A DNA stretch of 13,174 nucleotides from WS-7 sp035635575 (GTDB lineage: Bacteria > Eisenbacteria > RBG-16-71-46 > SZUA-252). The notes under the pieces are model-generated. The model saw only the letters and a program-made list of their open reading frames with translations. It was not told the origin of the DNA and ran no database searches. Shown piece by piece: positions 7,462-13,174 of the stretch; within the stretch, counting starts at the first letter, position 1; the number at the start of each line of letters is the position of its first letter. The position numbers and the translations under genes were made by a program. The stretch is taken from NCBI GenBank assembly GCA_035635575.1, contig DASQAV010000120.1:1-13174 (forward strand), in the 5' to 3' direction.

Positions 7462-9929
7462 AGGATCCCGCGCGCGATGTAGAGCTCGGCGCTGTTCCGC
7501 ATGTAGCTGGTCGCGAGCGAGCGGCCGTTCTCGGTGAGCAGGAGGGAGTCGATTCCCGATACCCCGCTCGGCGTTCGCGGGGTAACCGCGTGCCATAGCT
7601 CTCGCCCTCCCGTCGCGACGTCCACCCGGAAGATTCGAGCGGGGATCTTGCCGCGCTCGAAGGCGAAGATGGCGGTCCCATCGGCATCCCAGTTGTACGG
7701 GCGCTCTCCGGGAAGAATCCCCTGGAGCGGCTTCGGCGCACCCCCTTCGGTGGGGTAGAGCGCGTAGGACCCCCTCGCCGACCTCGCGAGCGCGAGCCGG
7801 CCATCGGGAGACACTTTTCCGAGATTGGTCCCAACTCCCTCCTCGCTGATCGGTCGAACCTGTTCCGAAGCGAGATCATAGATATAGAGTCGCATGCCAC
7901 GGCCCGGCTCGAACCCGGCCAGGCAAAGAGCGCTGCCGTCCGGCATCCACGTGGCCTGGTAAACGGTCAGAGACGGCAGTGGAAGCGTTCGCTCCCGTCC
8001 CGCGCCCGTGGGAAGAAGCGTCAGAATGCCGTGCTCGCGGCGATTCTGGACCAGGGCCCACTGGCCGTCCGGCGAGAACTCCATGGCGACCCCGTCGCCG
8101 AGGCGTACCGCGGGCGACCCATCCGTCGCCCTCATGTAGGCGGCCGCAACTCCCGCCGTTCCCGGACCCGTTTCATCGAAGAGAATCCATTTCCCATCCC
8201 GCGAGATATCCCGTGCCAGGGTCCAGTCGAGCCAGGACAAGTCTCGGGCGTCCTCCCCCGGCTCATGCCACTCCATCTTCATCTGGGGTGTCGCCTGGAT
8301 GAAGAGCATCTCCCCCGAGGCCGAGATGTCCGTCAGGTAGGGAAATCCGGTGAGACTTTGCAGTACTCGAAGCGTCCCATCTTGCCTGATCTCGTACAGG
8401 CTCGGCGAGCTGGCCGCCCGCTGGCCGGAGAGGCAGATCGTTCCCCGAGGGGACCAGGCAATTCCCCAGACGGTGAACCATGAGGTCGACAGGGTGCGAA
8501 CCTTGCCGTCCGACTCGATCTCGAGCACGTTTCCACCGTTGTCGCCGCTCGCGGCATGATCGAGCAGGGCCACCTTCGTACCATCGCGTGATACGCGCAC
8601 GTGGCTGACCCATCCCGTCGGCTTGTAGATGGTGCGCCCGATCGGGTATTCCACGTGTAGCGCGCCCTTCTGGCCCCGGATCACGGCCATGCTCTTGCCG
8701 TCCGGGCCCCAGTCCGCGAAGGTGACGCCGTCGACGATCCGCCGGGGAACGCCGCCCAGCATCGAGACCCGGCCGAGGGTTCCGAGCGTCACGAAGCCGC
8801 CCAGGTCCTCGGTGTCCATGAGGATCGCCAGCTCGCTCGTCGTAGCGATGGAGAGAAGGTCGGCCTTCAACCCGATCGGTCGTGATTCGGGCATCTCCAC
8901 CCGCACGACGTAGATTTCGCTGGGTCCGCTGTCCCACGCCGCGCTGTAGATGACGGTCTGACCGTCGGGGGTGAACCGGGCGCCTGTGATGTCCCCTTCC
9001 CGGAAGGTCAGCCTCTGATACGTGATCGCCGTCCCTGCGGACGGCGAGGAGGATGGGTCCTGACCTCTCCCTCCGCTGTCCCGAACCAGCTCCAGAGCGA
9101 GCGCGAGATCGCGCGCCGAATCGATGCGGGCGTCGGTCTGTTTTTCGAGGCAGCGCCGGAGCACCTTTCCGAGACCTGGGTGCGCGCTTTCCAGCTCGCG
9201 CGGCAACGGGGGCGGCTCCCCGCGCAGGATCGCGCTCATGCGGTCAGCAGTCGTCTCCCCGGGGAAGACGGGCGCGCCGGTCAGCATCTCGTAGAGGATC
9301 GCGCCCAGCGTGAAGAGGTCGGTGCGATGGTCCACGCCGAGGTCGCGGATCTGCTCCGGGGCCATGTAGCTGGCGGTGCCGAGGAGCTGCCCCGCGACGG
9401 TGAGATTGGCAAGGGTCGGGCCGGTATCGCTCACCTTCCCGAGGCCATCCTTCGTGAGCTTGGCGATTCCAAAATCCAGGATCTTGACGCGCCCGTCACG
9501 CAGGAGAATCAGGTTCTCGGGCTTGAGATCGCGGTGGACGATGCCCTTCGCGTGCGCTGCGGCGAGGCCCGAGGCGATCTCGATGCCCAGGTCCAGCGCG
9601 CGGGCGGCAGGCATCGGCCCCGTGTCCAGGGCCTGCCGCAAGGTTTCCCCTTCGATGTACTCGGAGACGATGTAGGGCGTGCCTTCGAAGGTCCCCACGT
9701 CATACACCGCCATGATGCTGGGATGGTTGATCTGTCCGGCGGCCCGCGCCTCCTGCTCGAAGCGCTTCAGGCGATCCGGGTCGGAGGCGAAGGTTCCGGG
9801 CAGCACCTTGACCGCCACGTCGCGCGAGAGACGGTCATCACGCGCGCGATAGACCTCTCCCATGCCGCCCGCGCCGAGAAGCGCGACGATTTCGTAGGGG
9901 CCGATTCGAGTGCCTGTCGCGATTGCCAT
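7458..9929 (-). CDS. PknB-type Ser/Thr protein kinase fused to a TolB/WD40-like beta-propeller
   Basis: This 823-aa protein has a complete Hanks-type kinase domain at about residues 10-285: glycine loop LGAGGMGEVY, Lys41 in VAVKVL, helix-C Glu60, catalytic HRDLKPEN (Asp134), DFG at 152-154 and APEQ at 190-193. The activation segment is rich in Thr (TLANLTVAGQLLGTASY), offering autophosphorylation sites. After a short SG/PS-rich linker (about 284-300) comes a propeller-like region to the end, with about ten short PDG-type blade motifs (FTPDGQ, WGPDGK, VSRDGT, FSPDGQ, WMPDGS, VSPDGR). No membrane segment is visible in the linker or elsewhere, so the protein looks cytoplasmic, unlike many kinase-sensor fusions. 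The ATG begins just before the kinase fold but has no good Shine-Dalgarno. It lies 47 bp after the M1 peptidase stop, and its own stop overlaps the aconitase GTG. Target and signal are unknown. Confidence 0.92.
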   Translation of the reverse strand: MAIATGTRIGPYEIVALLGAGGMGEVYRARDDRLSRDVAVKVLPGTFASDPDRLKRFEQEARAAGQINHPSIMAVYDVGTFEGTPYIVSEYIEGETLRQALDTGPMPAARALDLGIEIASGLAAAHAKGIVHRDLKPENLILLRDGRVKILDFGIAKLTKDGLGKVSDTGPTLANLTVAGQLLGTASYMAPEQIRDLGVDHRTDLFTLGAILYEMLTGAPVFPGETTADRMSAILRGEPPPLPRELESAHPGLGKVLRRCLEKQTDARIDSARDLALALELVRDSGGRGQDPSSSPSAGTAITYQRLTFREGDITGARFTPDGQTVIYSAAWDSGPSEIYVVRVEMPESRPIGLKADLLSIATTSELAILMDTEDLGGFVTLGTLGRVSMLGGVPRRIVDGVTFADWGPDGKSMAVIRGQKGALHVEYPIGRTIYKPTGWVSHVRVSRDGTKVALLDHAASGDNGGNVLEIESDGKVRTLSTSWFTVWGIAWSPRGTICLSGQRAASSPSLYEIRQDGTLRVLQSLTGFPYLTDISASGEMLFIQATPQMKMEWHEPGEDARDLSWLDWTLARDISRDGKWILFDETGPGTAGVAAAYMRATDGSPAVRLGDGVAMEFSPDGQWALVQNRREHGILTLLPTGAGRERTLPLPSLTVYQATWMPDGSALCLAGFEPGRGMRLYIYDLASEQVRPISEEGVGTNLGKVSPDGRLALARSARGSYALYPTEGGAPKPLQGILPGERPYNWDADGTAIFAFERGKIPARIFRVDVATGGRELWHAVTPRTPSGVSGIDSLLLTENGRSLATSYMRNSAELYIARGIL

Positions 9930-9976
9930 GGAGTGTGTTTGCGGGAGCCCTGCCGGGGTTCCTGCGCGAGATCAGT

Positions 9977-12445
9977 CTAGCGAGGGGCCTTCAACTCGTC
10001 GAGCGCTCCTTCGAAGGCGCTCTGAACGGTGTCCATCGGCTCGGTCTGGAGCGCTTCGCGGAGAGCGGCCTCGGCGCGAGGCGCCTTCAGCTTGGCCAGG
10101 GAACGGGCCGCCGCGGAGCGCACCCGGAACCAGGGGTCGCGCAGGAGCTCGATGAGGCGTGATTCCACGCGCTCGTCCAGGATTCCCAGCTTGCCCAGCG
10201 CCTTGGTCGCGGCCTCGCGGGCCTCGTTCTTGTACTCGGGGCGCGTGTAGTCGAGAAGGATGGGAACGGCTCGCGAATCTTTGAGGATCACGAAGCCGTC
10301 GAAGATGTGCTGTCTCAGGATGTCCCGATGGCTCTCGCGGACGAGCTCGGCTCGAAGGAGGTCGAAGGCCTCCTCACGCTTGCTCCGGGCGATGCCGATC
10401 AGCGCCATGCCGGCGGTGAACTTGCTCGATTCCGTCGGCACCATCTTCCGCAGATGCTTGACCGCGTCCTCGCCCCCGATCCGGCCCAAGGCCCACGCGA
10501 CGGCGCGCCGGACGCGCGGCTTCTGCCCCTTGCAGAGCTCCGCGATCCGGTCGGTCATGCCCGGACGGCGCGCGCCGATCTCTCCCAGGGACGCGAGCGC
10601 CGCGACGCGAACTCCCCAGAAGCGGTCCCCCCTCGCGGCGCGGAAGAGCGCTTCCACGGCCGGCGGATCGCCGCGGGATGCCAGCTCGCGCGCGCAGCGG
10701 ATGCGCTCCAGGGAGAAGCTCGATTCCTGTAATCCGTACAGAAGCTCCTCGTCCGAGCGCGGGAATTCCATGAGCTTCATCACGTCGTGCTCGGGATCCA
10801 GCGCCACGTAGCGCGGCCTCGTGGGCAGAGGGATCCGGATCGTCTCCTTGCGCTGCTTCACTTCGATCGGAAGGCGGAGACGCCGATCCCCCACCTTGAG
10901 CTCCAGCACCATGGGGATCTGAAACGCGGCGGGCGTGACGGAGTCCTGATCCTGAACCTGCTCGATCGTGAGGAGGAGCGCCTTCGCGTTCTGGTCCCAT
11001 TCGCGCGCCACCTTGAGCTCGGGGTGCCCTCCCTGGTACGCCCACTGGTCGAAGAACCACGTGAGATTCCTTCCGGACACCTCCTCGCAGGCCCTTCTCA
11101 GATCTCCGGTCTCCACGCCGCCGAAGGCGTGCCGCTCGAGGTAGCGCTTGAGCCCGCGCCGCCAGACGGCGTCGCCCAGCGTCGCGCGAAGCATGTGAAC
11201 GACGCACGCGCCCTTCTCATAGAGATGACGGTCGAAAATCTCCGAGGGATAGCGATAGGCGGTCTCGACCAGCGGACGTCGATAGTCGCCATTGTCCTCG
11301 ACCAGATAGGAGCACATCTGCTCCAGTCGCGCGAAATCCGCCTCGTCCCGGCCGTGCTCGGCCTCCCAGAAGACGACCTCGGAGTAGGTGGCGAATCCCT
11401 CGTTCAGCCATCCCTCCGACCAGTCGCGGCAGGTCACGAGGTCTCCCCACCACTGATGGGCCAGCTCGTGGCTGATCAGGGTCTCGTAGGTCTGGTCGAT
11501 CGCCTCCTCGGGGGTCTGGAGCGCGCGCACGGTGAGCGTCGTGGCGCCGGTGTTCTCCATGCCGCCGAACGTGAAATCGAAAACCGTGGACTGGGCGTAC
11601 TTGGGATAGGGGTAGGGGTAGCCGAACACCTTCGAGAAGGCCGCGATCATGGCGGGGGTCTTCTTGAAGAGCTCCCGCCCCTCGGCCTCCCGTCCGCGCT
11701 GCACGTATCCATGGAGCGGAACATGCCCGGCGCTGTCTTTCAATTCCACGAACTTGCCGACCACGAGCGAGATCAGGTACGCGGGATGCGTCGTCTCCTG
11801 GCGCCAGTGATAGGTCACGCTCCCGCGCCGGGCGTTCTTCCGCCTCTGGACCAGCTTCCCATTGCCGATCGCCCTGTATCCCTGAGGCACGGTCGCGATC
11901 ATCTCAAGGGTGGCGCGGCTCTCGGTGCTCTCGAGGCAGGGGATCCACCAGTGCGTGTCGTCCGCCTGCCCTTGCGACCAGCCGGCCGCGTGGCGGTCCG
12001 TTTCCGCCTCGGTGGGTCCGACGAAGAAGAACCCCTTCCGGGGCCGGGTCGAGTAGGTGATGTCGATCGCGGTGCGCTTCCCCGTCCCGAGCGGCTTGGG
12101 CAAGGTGACGATGAGCTTCTCGCCCGCCGATTCGTGGCGCACGCGCTTCCCTTTGACCGCGACCCGGGAGAGCGAGAGCTCCGCCGCGTCCAGCGCGACC
12201 TCGCGGAGCCCGTCCCGGATCGCCTCGATGGTCAGGACGGCGCGTCCCTGGAGCTCCCGCTTCTCGAGGTCCACGTCCACCGTCACCTTGTAGTGGTTCA
12301 CGTGGAATTCGAGATCGCGTCTGGGCTTTGCCTCCCCTTTCCAGGGCTTACGGCCCGAGGGGGGAAACGGCTCGAAGGGAGGCGTCTCGGGAGCGGCGCG
12401 GCGCCCGAGGAAAAGAGGATGGAAGAGAGGATCGTGCAAGGCCAT
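9977..12445 (-). CDS. M1 family metallo-aminopeptidase with C-terminal HEAT-type repeats
   Basis: This 822-aa zinc peptidase should remove N-terminal residues from peptides. An N-terminal beta domain (about 45-235) precedes the thermolysin-like core. The exopeptidase signature is GGMEN at 294-298, a Gly variant of GAMEN. The zinc site is HELAH (326-330) with third ligand Glu349 exactly 19 residues after the second His. Tyr409 in HLYEKGA is the likely transition-state Tyr. From about residue 575 to the end lies an alpha-helical array of roughly 6-7 HEAT-like repeats (for example VRVAALASLGEIG, VRRAVAWALGRIGG, VRSAAARSLAKL). No signal peptide or membrane segment is seen, so it is probably cytoplasmic. 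The ATG at 12445 was chosen because the open frame upstream, to 12814, runs antisense into the permease gene and is low-complexity. The kinase gene follows 47 bp after its stop, probably in one transcript. Confidence 0.9.
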   Translation of the reverse strand: MALHDPLFHPLFLGRRAAPETPPFEPFPPSGRKPWKGEAKPRRDLEFHVNHYKVTVDVDLEKRELQGRAVLTIEAIRDGLREVALDAAELSLSRVAVKGKRVRHESAGEKLIVTLPKPLGTGKRTAIDITYSTRPRKGFFFVGPTEAETDRHAAGWSQGQADDTHWWIPCLESTESRATLEMIATVPQGYRAIGNGKLVQRRKNARRGSVTYHWRQETTHPAYLISLVVGKFVELKDSAGHVPLHGYVQRGREAEGRELFKKTPAMIAAFSKVFGYPYPYPKYAQSTVFDFTFGGMENTGATTLTVRALQTPEEAIDQTYETLISHELAHQWWGDLVTCRDWSEGWLNEGFATYSEVVFWEAEHGRDEADFARLEQMCSYLVEDNGDYRRPLVETAYRYPSEIFDRHLYEKGACVVHMLRATLGDAVWRRGLKRYLERHAFGGVETGDLRRACEEVSGRNLTWFFDQWAYQGGHPELKVAREWDQNAKALLLTIEQVQDQDSVTPAAFQIPMVLELKVGDRRLRLPIEVKQRKETIRIPLPTRPRYVALDPEHDVMKLMEFPRSDEELLYGLQESSFSLERIRCARELASRGDPPAVEALFRAARGDRFWGVRVAALASLGEIGARRPGMTDRIAELCKGQKPRVRRAVAWALGRIGGEDAVKHLRKMVPTESSKFTAGMALIGIARSKREEAFDLLRAELVRESHRDILRQHIFDGFVILKDSRAVPILLDYTRPEYKNEAREAATKALGKLGILDERVESRLIELLRDPWFRVRSAAARSLAKLKAPRAEAALREALQTEPMDTVQSAFEGALDELKAPR

Positions 12446-12452
12446 TCCGCCG

Positions 12453-12481
12453 AATCTGTCCGACCCAGCCCCTCGTGTCAA
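12453..12481 (-). promoter_or_regulatory. Promoter of the M1 peptidase-kinase-aconitase operon (probably leaderless)
   Basis: On the minus strand a perfect TTGACA -35 lies at 12481-12476. After a 17-bp spacer comes CAGATT at 12458-12453, a weak -10 (3 of 6) that keeps the important A2 and T6. The last -10 base is only 7 nt from the A of the ATG at 12445, so transcription would begin at or next to the start codon. No Shine-Dalgarno is properly spaced. The -35 overlaps the proposed -35 of the divergent permease gene. Confidence 0.5.
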
Positions 12482-12503
12482 GGACGAGCGGAGAAGGTAG
12501 AAT
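12475..12503 (+). promoter_or_regulatory. Promoter of the permease gene (probably leaderless)
   Basis: TAGAAT at 12498-12503 matches TATAAT in 5 of 6 positions. GTGTCA at 12475-12480 (4 of 6 to TTGACA) lies 17 bp upstream. The -10 ends 6 nt before the ATG at 12510, which would place the transcript start on the start codon. The competing reading is a GGAGAAGG Shine-Dalgarno-like run at 12490-12497, but its 12-nt gap to this ATG is long. Confidence 0.45.
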
Positions 12504-12509
12504 GAGCCG

Positions 12510-13174
12510 ATGAACGCGGCAACCGCGGTTTCGTCCATGCTGCGCGTCTTCGGCGACTCGGCGCTCGACGTCGTTCCGCTCTTCCTTCTCGCCATATTCA
12601 TCGGCGCGCTCATCGAGGAATTCGTCTCGGAGCGGTTCATTGCGCGATTCATGACGGGGAGAAATCCCGGGACGATGCTGCTCGGCTCGTTCGTCGGGGC
12701 GCTGATTCCGCTCTGCACGTGCGGCATGGTGCCTCTGGCCGTGGCGCTGCGGCGCCGCGGGGGCGATCTCAAGCACACCTTCGGCTTCCTGACCGCGGGG
12801 GCCGCGGTGAGCATCCCGGTACTCCTCCTTACGTGGCGTCTCCTCGGCCCTTCCTGGGTCGGAATCCGGCTCCTCGCGTCGATGGCGCTGGGGCTCCTGG
12901 CCGGATACGCGAGCGTGTTCGTCCTGCGGAGCGCTGCACCCCGCTCTGCGGAGACGCTGGCCGGCCGCGACGAGGTGGTGGAGATGGGTCTGACGCCGCT
13001 CCGGGGAAGCCCGCGCTTTCGCGCGGTCTGCCGGCGCTTCCTGGGTCAGGTCCGCGAGTACGCGCCGTGGGTGCTGGTGAGCCTCGCGCTGGCGGCCGTG
13101 GTGGACGTGCTCGTGCCCGGGCACTGGATCCACATTCTCTACGGGCAGCGGACGACGGTGGGATCCCTGCTCGC
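12510..13174 (+). CDS. COG0701/DUF318-type permease (3' partial)
   Basis: The frame is open from this ATG to the window edge (221 codons plus two bases), so the C-terminus is missing. The protein is very hydrophobic, with likely membrane helices at about residues 19-38, 55-80, 91-112, 117-139 and 186-203. The segment GSFVGALIPLCTCGMVPLAV, with Cys69 and Cys71 in a CxC followed by RRRGGDLKHTFGFL, matches the first half of the COG0701 permease family (YraQ/ArsP-like, in part linked to metal or metalloid efflux). Family members usually carry a TP-type motif just after this; here the region reads TAGAAVSIPVLLLTW. The loop at about 140-185 is hydrophilic. It is transcribed divergently from the M1 peptidase gene. 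An alternative ATG at residue 10 would shorten the N-terminus but has no better ribosome site. Substrate is unknown; metal or metalloid export is only suggested by the cysteines and family. Confidence 0.82.
   Translation, partial: MNAATAVSSMLRVFGDSALDVVPLFLLAIFIGALIEEFVSERFIARFMTGRNPGTMLLGSFVGALIPLCTCGMVPLAVALRRRGGDLKHTFGFLTAGAAVSIPVLLLTWRLLGPSWVGIRLLASMALGLLAGYASVFVLRSAAPRSAETLAGRDEVVEMGLTPLRGSPRFRAVCRRFLGQVREYAPWVLVSLALAAVVDVLVPGHWIHILYGQRTTVGSLL

Noticed and set aside
7462..7596. N-terminal extension of the aconitase-family protein to an ATG at 7596
   Set aside because: The extra 45 residues overlap the kinase C-terminus in another frame and have no family similarity. The GTG with a 4-bp overlap is a better start.
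11608..11625. Short tandem GGGTA-like run inside the M1 gene
   Set aside because: It encodes the repeated Tyr-Pro of FGYPYPYPKY, a normal M1 family segment, and is not a regulatory or mobile repeat.
10787..12505. 572-codon plus-strand frame opposite the M1 peptidase
   Set aside because: It is a low-complexity shadow, while the minus strand shows a full M1 zinc site. The frame ends at 12505, within the divergent promoter region.
12446..12814. N-terminal extension of the M1 peptidase to an upstream ATG at 12814
   Set aside because: The extra 123 residues are low-complexity and lie antisense to the membrane-helix coding part of the permease. The promoter-like elements sit between the two genes instead.

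Overview
The window reads as a GC-rich bacterial chromosome segment, about two-thirds G+C by eye, packed with long genes. No rRNA, tRNA, CRISPR array, IS element or phage gene was seen. Three things suggest a GC-rich member of the FCB-like candidate phyla, with 'Candidatus Eisenbacteria' my first guess: a secreted subtilase ending in a FlgD-like/type-A sorting domain (motif PNPFNPST...SGIYVYRL), a PknB-type kinase fused to a TolB/WD40-like propeller, and hpnD-hpnE hopanoid genes. This assignment is inference from gene style, not from a marker gene.

Layout. (1) 2-2900, plus strand: a tight operon of hpnD (5' end outside the window), hpnE and mutY, each joined to the next by a 4-bp ATGA overlap. 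It makes squalene from farnesyl diphosphate and adds an A/G mismatch glycosylase. (2) 2901-5502, plus strand: an extended -10 promoter and a secreted CspA-like S8 subtilase with an inserted beta domain and a C-terminal sorting/FlgD-Ig domain. (3) 5512-12445, minus strand, convergent with the subtilase across 9 bp: an M1 metallopeptidase with a C-terminal HEAT-type helical array, then a Ser/Thr kinase-propeller protein, then an aconitase/isopropylmalate-isomerase family enzyme whose swivel domain comes first. The kinase stop and the aconitase GTG start overlap in GTGA. (4) 12446-12509: a 64-bp divergent promoter region whose two proposed -35 boxes overlap on opposite strands. Both -10 boxes lie only 6-7 nt from the start codons, which suggests leaderless mRNAs. 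(5) 12510 to the window end, plus strand: the first 221 codons of a COG0701/DUF318-type permease with a CxC motif. This gene has no stop inside the window.

How the genes may work together. The hopanoid genes serve membrane lipid synthesis. The minus-strand block couples a peptidase, a signalling kinase without a membrane anchor and a central-carbon hydro-lyase, so the kinase may sense cell state and act on the enzyme encoded next to it. That link is a hypothesis from gene order. Nothing here is a recognisable defence, mobile or secondary-metabolite system. The least ordinary items are the kinase-aconitase coupling, the swivel-first aconitase architecture and the divergent leaderless promoter pair.
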